A stretch of 44,436 nt of DNA. Source: JAGVYE01 sp964502785. Its GTDB lineage: Archaea > Nanobdellota > Nanobdellia > Woesearchaeales > GW2011-AR9. The stretch covers positions 1 through 44,436 of the forward strand of contig CAZCXW010000005.1 of assembly GCA_964502785.1 (NCBI GenBank), in the 5' to 3' direction. Below, in pieces: positions 1 to 8,489 of the stretch. Under the pieces are notes generated by a model that worked only from the letters and a program-made list of their open reading frames with translations, was not told where the DNA came from and did no database searches. The stretch's first letter is position 1. Each line of letters starts with the position of its first letter. Made by a program: the position numbers and the translations under genes.

Positions 1-198
1 AGAAAACATTGTTTTAAGCATAATGTGCTCAATTATTTAAGTCCATGACTATATGCTTCTCGGAAAACCGCATTGTCTGTTCAGGAATATGGGAATCATC
101 TCCATCATTCAGATTTAGAAAAAAGTCTGGCGGGGACAAAGATATCTGTTGTAAAGAAGTCTTCGTGAATTGACCAGTCGTGTGGTTTGACGAGAAAC

Positions 199-1005
199 CT
201 ATTTTAACTTCAATCCATCACACCCTTGCGCTCTTCCGTCAATATACACCTTTCTCCATTCTTCATAATAAGCTTTTTGCGTTCCCAATGCTATTCTTCC
301 TTCTGCAATGTATCGCAAAGCAGTTGTTAATGCTGGCCAATCGCTTATCCTTTTTTGTATATCTTGATGCAAATTGACATATGTCCGCATCATCGTTTGT
401 CCTCCATTCTCCCTCGATCTCCTCGACTGACTAAAATAAATCTCAGAAAATTCATGCCAAACATGAACATCAGGACCTTCCACAAGTTTTTCTCCATGAT
501 CCATTTGCTCATCCACAAGAATCACGGACGAAGCAGTCTTTAAATTTCCTTTAATTATTGCGTCATAGACTGCATCATCTCCAGTAAGGTCTCTGCATGG
601 CGTTCCTCCCCCATTCTTTTTGAGAGGCAACGTAGAAGGATGAATGTTGATTATTCTGTCGCGATATAAGTCTATCATTGACGCTCCGAGTAATCTCATA
701 TAACCCCCCAATACAATTAAATCGAAAGGCTTCCCTATCTCTTCCTCCGCTTGCTGCAATTGTTCCACAATTTGCTCATTGAATACTCTGCTTTTTTGTT
801 TATATTCCGCTTCTGCCTCTGGATTTCCTTTCNNNNNNNNNNCCAGCGAAAGAAGTCCGGCTTGCGGCTTATCTGTGAATATGTAGGCTGGCATAATGAC
901 CTTTGCACATTCCAATAAATTAGTTCCATTGCCCGAGCCAAATCCTATCCATCGGAAGTCCTCTTTTCTTCCGTTGTAGATTGGCGTAATTTTTTCTTCG
1001 ATCAT
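199..1005 (-). CDS. purN: Phosphoribosylglycinamide formyltransferase-like (PurN), spanning a scaffold gap
   Basis: Predicted to transfer a formyl group to GAR in purine synthesis. The formyltransferase N-terminal fold is visible: GSGNGTN near residue 23, LGGYMRLL, then the active-site segment NIHPSTLP, which carries the Asn and His of the catalytic triad. The acidic partner probably lies in VDEQMDHG. At 268 aa it is longer than the usual ~200 aa because of a C-terminal extension after about residue 195. A 10-N gap (833-842) falls inside; the frame is kept across it but the true gap length is unknown. The ATG overlaps the purD stop (ATGA), so the two are translationally coupled. The extension and the unusual HG after the last motif leave some doubt about the exact substrate. 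Confidence 0.8.
   Translation of the reverse strand: MIEEKITPIYNGRKEDFRWIGFGSGNGTNLLECAKVIMPAYIFTDKPQAGLLSLXXXXKGNPEAEAEYKQKSRVFNEQIVEQLQQAEEEIGKPFDLIVLGGYMRLLGASMIDLYRDRIINIHPSTLPLKKNGGGTPCRDLTGDDAVYDAIIKGNLKTASSVILVDEQMDHGEKLVEGPDVHVWHEFSEIYFSQSRRSRENGGQTMMRTYVNLHQDIQKRISDWPALTTALRYIAEGRIALGTQKAYYEEWRKVYIDGRAQGCDGLKLK
833..842. other. Scaffold gap of 10 N inside purN
   Basis: Ten N characters. Ten is probably a placeholder, so the missing length is unknown; here the reading frame happens to match on both sides. Confidence 0.95.
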
Positions 1006-2315
1006 CGTTGTAAAGCGCGGAGCGCGATATCTGTTCTAAAATGAAAGTGTTTATCTCCCGTAGCGGAAGAAATGTCACGTACTATTTCATATGCTCGTTC
1101 CGTAGCTTCTTTAATTCCAGAATGGGCATACGCCGTCACTCCTAGAATTCTTCCGCCCGCTGCCACAAAATTATCATTCATTTGTTTTGTTCTAGCATGG
1201 AATATTCTAATTTCTTCTGTTCGTTCCTTTTCAAGTCCATAAATCGGAAAGCCATCCAATGGCTTTTCGGGATATCCTTGCGCAGCCATGACCACCGCAC
1301 ATGCCGCTCCTGGAATAAAAGAAAATTGCGCTTTATCTAAAGTTCCATTAACCATGTGATCAAAAATCTCGTAAAGATCTCCCTCCAAAAGCATCATCGC
1401 TGGCTGGCATTCCGGATCTCCAAAACGGACATTATACTCTAAAACATTTAGTCCTTCTTCTGTCATCATCATTCCCGCATAAATAATTCCTCTGTAAGGT
1501 GTACCTCTTTCTTGCATCCTCTGTACAATTGGTGTTAAAATAATATCAGAAACGGTTTTCACCATTTCAACATCTGCCACAGGCGCGGGACCGTAAGCCC
1601 CCATTCCCCCTGTGTTAGGACCTTTATCTCCATCATCACGCCGCTTATGGTCTTGGAATGAAATATGTAAAGGAACAACATGTTCGCCGTCAGATAAAGC
1701 AAACATCGAAAATTCTTCACCAAATAAACGTTCACTGACAAGAATTCCTGTCTTTTGTAGATTATGCCAAAAAGGGCTGCAAAGCGCCTCTAAAGCTTCT
1801 TGTGTAGAATCACAGACGACAACCCCTTTTCCCGCTGCCAGATAATCTGCTTTAAGTACTCCTCCTCTCTTGGTAAAAATTTTTTCTTTCGGAAAAGGTG
1901 AAACAACAGCCTTTGCCGCAGAAGCTTGGTCTTCACAAACTATCGCTCGCGCTTGCGGAATGCCTAACTCTTCATTAAGTTGATACGAAAAAATCTTGCT
2001 TGCTTCTAATTGTGCAGCCGCTTTCGTAGGTCCAATGACCCGATGATATTTTTTTTCCAATAAAGCATCAACTAATCCTGCTGCAAGAGGCGCTTCAGGT
2101 CCCACAACGGTAAGATCAGGACATTCTTCTAAAACAAGCTTTATCAAGCGATCTACCGATTTTAATTCAATAGAAACATTTCTTCCTTTCTGCTCTCTTG
2201 CCGTTCCTCCATTTCCTGGAGCGTAAACGACTTCTGTCACATGCGGGCTCTGCGCTAATTTCCACCCTAAAGCATGTTCGCGTCCGCCAGAACCAATAAT
2301 TAACACTTTTTCCAT
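1002..2315 (-). CDS. purD: Phosphoribosylamine-glycine ligase
   Basis: ATP-grasp enzyme making GAR from phosphoribosylamine and glycine, the step before PurN. The N-terminus VLIIGSGGREHALGWKL and APGNGGTA is typical of the family; GPEAPLAAGLVD, the ATP-grasp core GKGVVV, the region NTGGMGAYGPAP and the metal-binding FGDPECQ are all present in order. The 437 aa length is normal. It is the first gene of a two-gene unit with purN (4-bp overlap). A possible TATA element lies about 30 bp before the ATG (2338-2352). Confidence 0.96.
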   Translation of the reverse strand: MEKVLIIGSGGREHALGWKLAQSPHVTEVVYAPGNGGTAREQKGRNVSIELKSVDRLIKLVLEECPDLTVVGPEAPLAAGLVDALLEKKYHRVIGPTKAAAQLEASKIFSYQLNEELGIPQARAIVCEDQASAAKAVVSPFPKEKIFTKRGGVLKADYLAAGKGVVVCDSTQEALEALCSPFWHNLQKTGILVSERLFGEEFSMFALSDGEHVVPLHISFQDHKRRDDGDKGPNTGGMGAYGPAPVADVEMVKTVSDIILTPIVQRMQERGTPYRGIIYAGMMMTEEGLNVLEYNVRFGDPECQPAMMLLEGDLYEIFDHMVNGTLDKAQFSFIPGAACAVVMAAQGYPEKPLDGFPIYGLEKERTEEIRIFHARTKQMNDNFVAAGGRILGVTAYAHSGIKEATERAYEIVRDISSATGDKHFHFRTDIALRALQR

Positions 2316-2425
2316 CGTACGCTTTCGTTTTTTATGATTTACTTAAATATCTTTTGGTAAGCTATCAGAATCCTGCTCTTTCCACCAGTGTATTTACTGG
2401 TTTTCTTTGACATTCAAGATTTTCT

Positions 2426-3337
2426 TTACCATTCATCTTCTTCATGCCGAGTATAGACCAGAGGTTTATCTGTCACAATCATCGAATGCTCAAATTGCGC
2501 AACCATCCCTCCAGAAACTTCCGCTAAAGGCGGATATGCTCTCACCATCCCTGCTTTCTGCAATTCACGCAAACCTAACAGCCCGGGACCTTTTCCCAAG
2601 TTTCTCGTCAAGTCTCTTGTCGTAAAAGGCAATCCGTTTCGCGGCTTTACATACTCCGCAATCTTCCTCGCATACGGCGATCTTCCGCTGATTTTCTCTT
2701 TCGCCATGAACACTGCTGCTTGTCCTTTTTCTTTGATAAAGCCTTGTCCGTTAGTGACAAAAGGCTCGATGGCGACCTGCCACCCCTCCTGCAATTCCTT
2801 TTTTTCTTTATTATTAAATGTCGGAATAGAAATCCCGGCATGCACTTTATATTGGTCAAGAGTATGTCCGCATAAGTTTTTTACCGTCGTAAAGCCCAGT
2901 GCTTCCGCTTCCGAAGCCTGTGCTTCGCCTAATTCCCACAATTGGCATCCTGGCCGCACCAATTTAATTGCTGCTGTTAATGCATTTTGCGAGGCTTTTA
3001 TCATTTCTTTATATTTCTTAGAAGAGCCCGCTTCCACAGTCATCGCATTATCCGCAATCCAGCCATCACAATGCACACCAATATCTACTTTGACAAGATC
3101 TCCTTCATGTGTAATATCCTTTGTTTCTTCCGTAGGACAATCATGTGCTGCAACATCATTTACCGCATATTGCGCCCAAGCAATCTCTCCGCCTAATTGC
3201 AGGATCCGCTTTTCACAATAGTCCATTACCTCTAAATAAGAAGCGCCGGTCACAGACAGTTTCTTTGCTCCTTCTCTGCGAACTTGGGAAGCGACTTTGC
3301 CGGCTTTGATGAGTTTTTGTTGAATTTCGTCGTTCAT
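2426..3337 (-). CDS. map: Methionine aminopeptidase, type 2 (archaeal)
   Basis: Removes the initiator methionine from nascent proteins. All five metal ligands of the pita-bread fold can be placed: Asp in VKVDIGVH, Asp in IADNAMTV, His in LCGHTLDQYKVH, Glu in AIEPF and Glu in AQFEHSM. The ~60-residue insertion between the last His and Glu, and the length of 303 aa, match archaeal/eukaryotic type 2 rather than bacterial type 1 enzymes. The start ATG sits 26 bp downstream of a good TATA box (3361-3370), consistent with a leaderless message. Confidence 0.96.
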   Translation of the reverse strand: MNDEIQQKLIKAGKVASQVRREGAKKLSVTGASYLEVMDYCEKRILQLGGEIAWAQYAVNDVAAHDCPTEETKDITHEGDLVKVDIGVHCDGWIADNAMTVEAGSSKKYKEMIKASQNALTAAIKLVRPGCQLWELGEAQASEAEALGFTTVKNLCGHTLDQYKVHAGISIPTFNNKEKKELQEGWQVAIEPFVTNGQGFIKEKGQAAVFMAKEKISGRSPYARKIAEYVKPRNGLPFTTRDLTRNLGKGPGLLGLRELQKAGMVRAYPPLAEVSGGMVAQFEHSMIVTDKPLVYTRHEEDEW

Positions 3338-3360
3338 AGGCCTCTTAGAAGCAAATGAGT

Positions 3361-3370
3361 ATATAAAAAG
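3361..3370 (-). promoter_or_regulatory. TATA box of map
   Basis: On the minus strand CTTTTTATAT, centred about 26-28 bp before the map ATG at 3337. The spacing implies transcription starts at or next to the ATG. Confidence 0.7.
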
Positions 3371-3407
3371 ATTTGTTTATTATTAAATATTCGTTCTCGA
3401 CTACGTT

Positions 3408-4874
3408 CTACAACAATAAATATTGCTCATTCTTTCGATCTAAAAATAATTTTAATATCCCCTTTGTCTCCTCGGGACTTGATACTGCCACCGAATCAAC
3501 AATTTTCGAAGCAGGATAATCATTTCCTCCAGGAAATATTTTGTCTCCAAAAAATAAAATATCCTTCAAAAAGACCCCTCGTTGTTTGACAAATTCCCGA
3601 ATTCCCCATTCTTTGTCCAATCCTTTCTTGGTTACGTCAATTGATGTCGTTCCCGCAACTTTGATTTCGTATTTATCTTCTCCCAGCAATTTTGTGAGAG
3701 CCTTAGCCCATTCCAGTCTCTTTGCCCCAGTCGGGTCAAAATTCTTTTTAAGTTCTGAAGGCGCGCCTCTTCCCAATGCGGACAGGGTAATCTGCGATCC
3801 TCGATCTTGCAGCTGGTCTTCTTTAGTGGTCAAGGTTTGGATATTATATTCTTTCAAAATATTTTCAAAAGCCGTCATAATTTCTTGTTTCTGAGTTTCA
3901 GATAAAGAATGATTGTAAATCTCTTTTATTTTTCCATTCTTAATGATCGTGTATTGCGTTCCTGTATTTCCCAGAAGATGATGGTTCTGCGTCAGCCGAG
4001 AAGAAATCATCCTTTGAAGCTCAGATACGGGAGCGCCGCTGATAAAAACTATCTCTTTTCCTTTTTTAATAAGGCAGTTAATGATATCTGCCATCTCGGA
4101 AGAGATGACTTGACAGCTTTCCACGATTGTGCCATCAACATCAGCAATAATCACTTTTTTTTCTTCCAAACTTAAATGTTGCTTAAACTTCTCACACGCT
4201 TCACGATACGTCTCCATTTTATCGGTAGGATACCATTGTCCTTCGTGGATGTGTGCAACAATCTCTCCAGGTTTTAATTTTTCATAAAAATCATATTCGA
4301 TGGATGATTTCCCCTGAGGCAACATTTTCTTTATGATTTGAGGTTCTAAAACAATCGCTCCTGCATTTATCAGATTGGAAGGCGCTTCCTCTCGTTTCGG
4401 TTTTTCCACAAATGAAATCACTTTGGAACCCTCTAATGTCGCCACCCCAAAATTTTCTACATCATTTCTTGGTGTCAGAACCATCGTCACAGGACTTTTA
4501 TATTTTGTATATGTCTCAAATAATTTTTTATAATCTAAATCCATTAGATTATCGCCCCAGACCACAAATACCGATTCCTGCAAATCTTTAACAGCTTCTC
4601 GTACCGCTCCGCCTGTGCCCAGAGGCTCATTTTCTACAGAATATGTTATGATGACTCCAAATTGGCATCCATCACCAAAAAATTCCTGAACTTTTTCATG
4701 TTTATAGCTGATAGAAAGTATGATTTTCACAATTCCATACCGTTTAAGATTATTAATCACATGAAGCAAAATAGGTTTCCCTTTGATGGGCAGAAGCGGC
4801 TTAGGAATCTCATCCGTTAATGGCCTTAGACGCGTGCCTAAGCCACCAGCGAGAATGACCGCGGTATCAATCAT
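3408..4874 (-). CDS. Sugar-1-phosphate nucleotidyltransferase fused to eukaryote-type phosphomannomutase
   Basis: Two complete enzymes in one 488-aa chain. Residues 1-235 are an NTP-transferase domain: the signature LAGGLGTRLRPLT, then KPLLPIKGKPIL, the metal Asp in VWGDNL and the EKPKREE segment. Residues ~240-488 are a HAD IIB domain: motif I DVDGT, motif II SGAP, and near the end FFGDKIFPGGNDYP, the FFGDK..PGGND signature of eukaryotic-type phosphomannomutase (PMM1/PMM2), with RGSQITLSALGRGAP in the cap. Inference: mannose-6-P to mannose-1-P to GDP-mannose in one polypeptide. The sugar and nucleotide are not proven by sequence. Start ATG is 27 bp after a TATA element (4895-4906). Confidence 0.88.
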   Translation of the reverse strand: MIDTAVILAGGLGTRLRPLTDEIPKPLLPIKGKPILLHVINNLKRYGIVKIILSISYKHEKVQEFFGDGCQFGVIITYSVENEPLGTGGAVREAVKDLQESVFVVWGDNLMDLDYKKLFETYTKYKSPVTMVLTPRNDVENFGVATLEGSKVISFVEKPKREEAPSNLINAGAIVLEPQIIKKMLPQGKSSIEYDFYEKLKPGEIVAHIHEGQWYPTDKMETYREACEKFKQHLSLEEKKVIIADVDGTIVESCQVISSEMADIINCLIKKGKEIVFISGAPVSELQRMISSRLTQNHHLLGNTGTQYTIIKNGKIKEIYNHSLSETQKQEIMTAFENILKEYNIQTLTTKEDQLQDRGSQITLSALGRGAPSELKKNFDPTGAKRLEWAKALTKLLGEDKYEIKVAGTTSIDVTKKGLDKEWGIREFVKQRGVFLKDILFFGDKIFPGGNDYPASKIVDSVAVSSPEETKGILKLFLDRKNEQYLLL

Positions 4875-4894
4875 ACATCAGCAGTTTCCATATT

Positions 4895-4906
4895 TACATT
4901 TATAAC
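4895..4906 (-). promoter_or_regulatory. TATA box of the NTase-PMM fusion gene
   Basis: Minus-strand GTTATAAATGTA, centred about 27 bp upstream of the ATG at 4874; leaderless geometry. Confidence 0.6.
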
Positions 4907-4978
4907 TATTGTGCAACTGTATCAAAGAAAAATTGGCCGTCATCATTCATCGAGCTATAGTGCCCCAGTTTCATGAAA

Positions 4979-4986
4979 TTTAAAAA
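4979..4986 (+). promoter_or_regulatory. TATA box of the 5011 ORF
   Basis: TTTAAAAA centred 28 bp upstream of the ATG at 5011. Together with the minus-strand box it defines a divergent promoter region at 4875-5010. Confidence 0.5.
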
Positions 4987-5010
4987 GTAAAGCTTTACAA
5001 CATTTCCTGA

Positions 5011-5559
5011 ATGAGTTCACGATTTTCGTATGAAAGCAGTAGCGAAGCAGACCTTTCCCGTCTTGTTGAAGATACAGCGCATCTCCGGCAATGGTATCAT
5101 TTTTCTTCAGATACCCGTATTTTAATACGGCGAACCGACCCGGCAATTATTATCGAATCAGCTCTCACTCTAAGCGAATCACGGCGAGGCAATTTGACCA
5201 TCTCTCTCAGATTTAAAGGAAGCAAGGATGATCTCGCTCACACTTTAAAACTGACTTCCTTTTCTCCTTCCGCAAATCATTTATGCCTTGGTCTTCAGCA
5301 TGATGATCAAAAGTATTTCCTTATTCAACCTTGGCATTCAGGAGAAAAAGAGTATCCATCTCGAGAAAGAAAACACTTCGAGAATCATGATCCATTCTTA
5401 AGCTGCGGATTCCGTGAAACAGACGGCGAATATCCTGTTGAACAAATGATTATTGATTTGTATCATCCTTCTTTAAGCTATACTTCAAAGTTGCCAAATG
5501 ATATTTTTCTTCAATTTCGAAATGACGACTTTTTCAAAACATCAAGGCAAGATTTATAA
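5011..5559 (+). CDS. Hypothetical protein, 182 aa
   Basis: I do not recognise this protein. It is hydrophilic, with no membrane segment and no clear catalytic motif; it alternates charged and beta-prone stretches and ends in a basic tail. It stands alone between a divergent promoter (TATA at 4979-4986) and the 5S rRNA gene. The start is chosen because the ATG lies at leaderless distance from the TATA element. The 5S TATA box begins at the very end of the frame, so the two genes are packed without spare sequence. Confidence 0.65.
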   Translation: MSSRFSYESSSEADLSRLVEDTAHLRQWYHFSSDTRILIRRTDPAIIIESALTLSESRRGNLTISLRFKGSKDDLAHTLKLTSFSPSANHLCLGLQHDDQKYFLIQPWHSGEKEYPSRERKHFENHDPFLSCGFRETDGEYPVEQMIIDLYHPSLSYTSKLPNDIFLQFRNDDFFKTSRQDL

Positions 5560-5560
5560 A
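5553..5560 (+). promoter_or_regulatory. TATA box of the 5S rRNA gene
   Basis: TTTATAAA centred about 27 bp before the expected 5S 5' end. It overlaps the stop of the upstream ORF. Confidence 0.75.
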
Positions 5561-5583
5561 TAAGTCTTCAAAATAGAATTCTT

Positions 5584-5693
5584 AGGACGGCCATAGGGGC
5601 GGGGTTCACCGGATCCCTTTTCGAACTCCGAAGTTAAGACCGCTTCCGTGCTGGGCAGTACTGCATTACGCGGGAAACCCGGTTAGCTGTCCA
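5584..5693 (+). rRNA. rrf: 5S ribosomal RNA
   Basis: The conserved 5S core is present: CCGAAGTTAAG preceded by TTCGAACT, GGGCAGTACTGC, and GGGAAACCCGGTTAGC near the 3' end. Terminal helix I forms between GGACGG (5585-5590) and CTGTCC (5687-5692). The length of ~110 nt is a little shorter than the usual ~120 nt. It is not accompanied by 16S or 23S rRNA, as is common in archaea. A T-rich tract follows (5696-5704) and probably ends transcription. Confidence 0.93.
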
Positions 5694-5707
5694 CCCTTTT
5701 CTTTAAA

Positions 5708-6523
5708 ATGCAAAGGCCTATCGATTTATACCTTGGTTTTGATCCTCATTTCTTTTGTTCACAACGAGAAAGAGAAGCCGAAAATTATCACACATTCTTA
5801 AACCATAATGGAGATATTATTAATTCCATCCTAGAGGAACCTACTGCTAAACTTCAGGATAAGATAATCTATGCTGAATTAGAAACGTTCGAACAATACG
5901 AATATGCGCATCCACCAATTTTAGGAAAAACAAAAGAAATGAGTGGAAATTTGAACGTCACCAGGGACAATCTCCTTCAAAAAGTAGGGGTCCATTTACA
6001 ACATTCACAGAGAGCATACCTTACTGGTCGTATTGGTTGTCATCTTATTCGTTTCCTCTTTCCTGAGAAATACGCAGCCCAACTCAATCAATTTTATCAA
6101 ATAACACAGAAACCAGCAAATTCTTTTTGCGAGCAATTTGGAACTGAATTAATAAAATTTATTTCTATTCTTCCGGAGGAAATTCGTGGCGAAGATGGAT
6201 CAAAATTAAGATCAGAAAAATTTCAAAGTGTTGTTGGATCTGAAGGTCCTAACGTTTTTTTGTTTTGGAGTACAGTACCTTACATTCATCTTAATCTCAA
6301 GGAACGGGGCTTAAATGCTGAACAGAGCATCAGCAAAATAATGGATTGGGCAATTTCAGCATATAGAGAAGGCTGGAATCCTGAAGAATTTAAAATAGAT
6401 CATTTGTCATTATTAGAAAAACAGCTCTCGACCCTATTCCGACCTTTAGGCTACGATGAACGCATGCCGACCCATTTAAGAAGGCGTCTTCTCAGTAGAA
6501 TGATCGCAGGAAAATTGATTTAA
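5708..6523 (+). CDS. Hypothetical protein, 271 aa
   Basis: I do not recognise the family. The protein looks soluble and largely helical in its second half, with an Arg-rich C-terminus (HLRRRLLSRM). Its ATG lies only about 15 nt after the 5S 3' end, and I see no TATA element at the usual distance, so it may depend on read-through from the 5S promoter, or translation may start at a later codon. It ends 43 bp before the next gene, which has its own strong promoter. Confidence 0.65.
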   Translation: MQRPIDLYLGFDPHFFCSQREREAENYHTFLNHNGDIINSILEEPTAKLQDKIIYAELETFEQYEYAHPPILGKTKEMSGNLNVTRDNLLQKVGVHLQHSQRAYLTGRIGCHLIRFLFPEKYAAQLNQFYQITQKPANSFCEQFGTELIKFISILPEEIRGEDGSKLRSEKFQSVVGSEGPNVFLFWSTVPYIHLNLKERGLNAEQSISKIMDWAISAYREGWNPEEFKIDHLSLLEKQLSTLFRPLGYDERMPTHLRRRLLSRMIAGKLI

Positions 6524-6530
6524 TATTGTC

Positions 6531-6546
6531 CGAAAGCTTTTATATA
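6531..6546 (+). promoter_or_regulatory. BRE plus TATA box of the methyltransferase gene
   Basis: CGAAAG (a good BRE) followed by CTTTTATATA. The TATA centre is 25 bp before the ATG at 6567, the clearest leaderless promoter in the window. Confidence 0.8.
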
Positions 6547-6566
6547 TCCTTAAAATTCAGTTCTTC

Positions 6567-7580
6567 ATGGACACGCTTCAGAAAGCTCTTTTAAAGCACT
6601 CGCAGGCCGCAAAATTAACATTCACGGCAGACGATATCCGCTGGGCAACTCCCGAAATTGTTGCTAATTACCGCGCCCAGCGTTTAAAATGTCATACCAT
6701 TGCCGATCTTGGTTGCGGCATCGGCTTTCAAGCCTTTGCCTTCGCCAAAACCTGCCAAAAGGTGTATGCGGTAGACATTGACAAACAAAAAATTCTCCGC
6801 GCTAAACATAATGCAGAAATTCTTGGATTAAAGAATATTATTTTCATTTATGGCGATGCCTTGGATCCGCTTGTTATCAACAAATTAAAAGACCTTGACA
6901 TTGTCTTTTGCGATCCAGAAAGGGCCGTGACCGAAGAAAAACGTTCTCTCCAACAGCTTTCTCCCCCGATTTCAGAATTACTCGCTTCCTATCTTCCACT
7001 AACCAAAAAAATAGCTTTCGAACTTCCTCCTCAAATTCAGAATTTCCAGCTCAATGGCGAACAAGAATATTTTTCTGTAGATGGAGAATTAAATCGCCTC
7101 ACTATCTACTTGAACGAATTAAAGCATGCTGATCGCAGCGCCGTAATTCTCCCTGGCAGTTATCGTCTTCACTCGGATAAAACCGCAACCTTGCGGAAAA
7201 GCGCTAGTCTTCATCCATTTCTGTACGAAATTGATCCTGCCGTTGTGAAAGCAGACCTTCTCGCGGAACTTTCTCAGGCAACGGAAGCTGAACTTTACAC
7301 CAGAGAACCTCTTGTTTTGTTCACTTCCTCTAAAAAGATTAAGAGTCATTTTTTTAAGAATTCTTTTCAAGCTGTTCAAATTCCTTTCAAGCCAAAAGAT
7401 ATTCTGGAGGCTTTGCAGAAACAAAACGTTGGAAAAGTAATTCTTCGTTACAACATCAGCCCGCAACAATACTGGCAGGAACGGAAAAAAATTGAAAGTG
7501 CTTTAAAAGGCAGCACAACTATTCACCTGTTTCGTGTCGGGAATAATGCCATTATTGCGGAAAAAATAAAATCACCCTAA
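6567..7580 (+). CDS. Class I SAM-dependent methyltransferase with THUMP-like C-terminal domain
   Basis: Residues ~40-150 form a Rossmann methyltransferase: motif I IADLGCGIGFQAFAFA, motif II VYAVDID, and motif IV FCDPERA, which resembles the DPxR motif of RNA methyltransferases and of the THUMP-like family. After residue ~190 the chain fits the C-terminal THUMP-like domain seen in uncharacterised prokaryotic methyltransferases (337 aa total, normal for that group). The probable substrate is RNA, but this is inferred from family resemblance. It is transcribed from its own promoter and converges with ksgA. Confidence 0.75.
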   Translation: MDTLQKALLKHSQAAKLTFTADDIRWATPEIVANYRAQRLKCHTIADLGCGIGFQAFAFAKTCQKVYAVDIDKQKILRAKHNAEILGLKNIIFIYGDALDPLVINKLKDLDIVFCDPERAVTEEKRSLQQLSPPISELLASYLPLTKKIAFELPPQIQNFQLNGEQEYFSVDGELNRLTIYLNELKHADRSAVILPGSYRLHSDKTATLRKSASLHPFLYEIDPAVVKADLLAELSQATEAELYTREPLVLFTSSKKIKSHFFKNSFQAVQIPFKPKDILEALQKQNVGKVILRYNISPQQYWQERKKIESALKGSTTIHLFRVGNNAIIAEKIKSP

Positions 7581-7616
7581 TAATCGGAATCATCTGCTAA
7601 TCTTATCCATTTGAAT

Positions 7617-8429
7617 TTAATTTCCCTCTTTGCGTTTCATTAACTGTTGTATTTTTTTGCTGATTTCTGGATATTGCGAGGGTATAAGCTGCGCTATTTT
7701 CATTTCCATCAATGGAGATGAAAAATCTCCTTGTTCTAGAAGTTTTTTTGCGTTCTTTTTTGTCAACGGCTCTTCTCTCTTTCTTTTATATAAATCGATC
7801 AGAGTGTCTCGTAATCCATTATATACCTTCTTCTCACGCTGCCGGTATAACTTCTGTATAATAAATTGCTCATCCCTCATCTTAACGAGCGGTTCAACAA
7901 GAATTACTTGTGAAGAAACATCTGGTTTCGGAACAAAAGATTCTGCTGGCACATCCATTACGATGGTAAAAGAAAAGAATGCTGAAAAGATTGGATGTTT
8001 TTTGATTTTTCCCGCAAAGGAACGCGGCACCATCAACACTGCTGCTTTTACGTGCCGAGCGCGGCACAGGAGATGCATTACCGCTTCGCAGAGTTGATAA
8101 GGGATATTTGCCACTACCTTTGTAAAATCTCTCCTTTTCCGCGCCGCATGCAGCGCATTGCCGATGATTACTTCTACATTTCGAGCTATTTTTTCTAACA
8201 CCTCTTTAAACCGCTGGTCAATTTCAAGGGCTATCACTTTTCCCGCTTTTTTCGCTAGTTTTGCCGTAAGATTCCCGCTTCCCGCCCCAATTTCCAGAAT
8301 ACAATCTTCTTTGGTAATTCCTGCGGTTTTTATGATGGTGTCCAACACCTCTTCATCCACGCAAAAATGCTGGTCTTTTTCAGCGAAAGGCATAAGGTTT
8401 TGCGGAAGAGAAAGTATGTTTTGTTTCAT
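7617..8429 (-). CDS. ksgA: 16S rRNA dimethyladenosine transferase (KsgA/Dim1)
   Basis: Dimethylates two adjacent adenosines near the 3' end of small-subunit rRNA. Visible motifs: QHFCVDEEVL (the usual QHFL..), motif I LEIGAGSGNLTAKL, the acidic ALEIDQRF, GNAL, and catalytic motif IV NIPYQ (normally NLPY). A C-terminal helical region of ~90 residues completes the family length (270 aa). A longer frame opens at 8468, but the TATA element at 8450-8460 lies 26 bp before the ATG at 8429, so the shorter protein is preferred. Confidence 0.93.
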   Translation of the reverse strand: MKQNILSLPQNLMPFAEKDQHFCVDEEVLDTIIKTAGITKEDCILEIGAGSGNLTAKLAKKAGKVIALEIDQRFKEVLEKIARNVEVIIGNALHAARKRRDFTKVVANIPYQLCEAVMHLLCRARHVKAAVLMVPRSFAGKIKKHPIFSAFFSFTIVMDVPAESFVPKPDVSSQVILVEPLVKMRDEQFIIQKLYRQREKKVYNGLRDTLIDLYKRKREEPLTKKNAKKLLEQGDFSSPLMEMKIAQLIPSQYPEISKKIQQLMKRKEGN

Positions 8430-8449
8430 AACCTTGCAATAGGGGCGTC

Positions 8450-8460
8450 CTTTAAAAAAT
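8450..8460 (-). promoter_or_regulatory. TATA box of ksgA
   Basis: Minus-strand ATTTTTTAAAG, centred 26 bp before the ATG at 8429; it sets the start of ksgA because the longer frame would begin upstream of it. Confidence 0.6.
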
Positions 8461-8489
8461 TGTCTCAAAACTCAGAATTAAACTTCAAT

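Noticed and set aside
1..198. A gene on the minus strand after purN.
   Set aside because: One frame is open for about 60 codons but has no suitable start or promoter and no recognisable motif; a possible ATG at 21-19 leaves only seven codons in the window. I see nothing supportable here.
2380..2425. A terminator after map (CCAGT/ACTGG hairpin near 2385-2400).
   Set aside because: The stem is only 5 bp and the T-tract is on the plus strand, the wrong side for the minus-strand gene.
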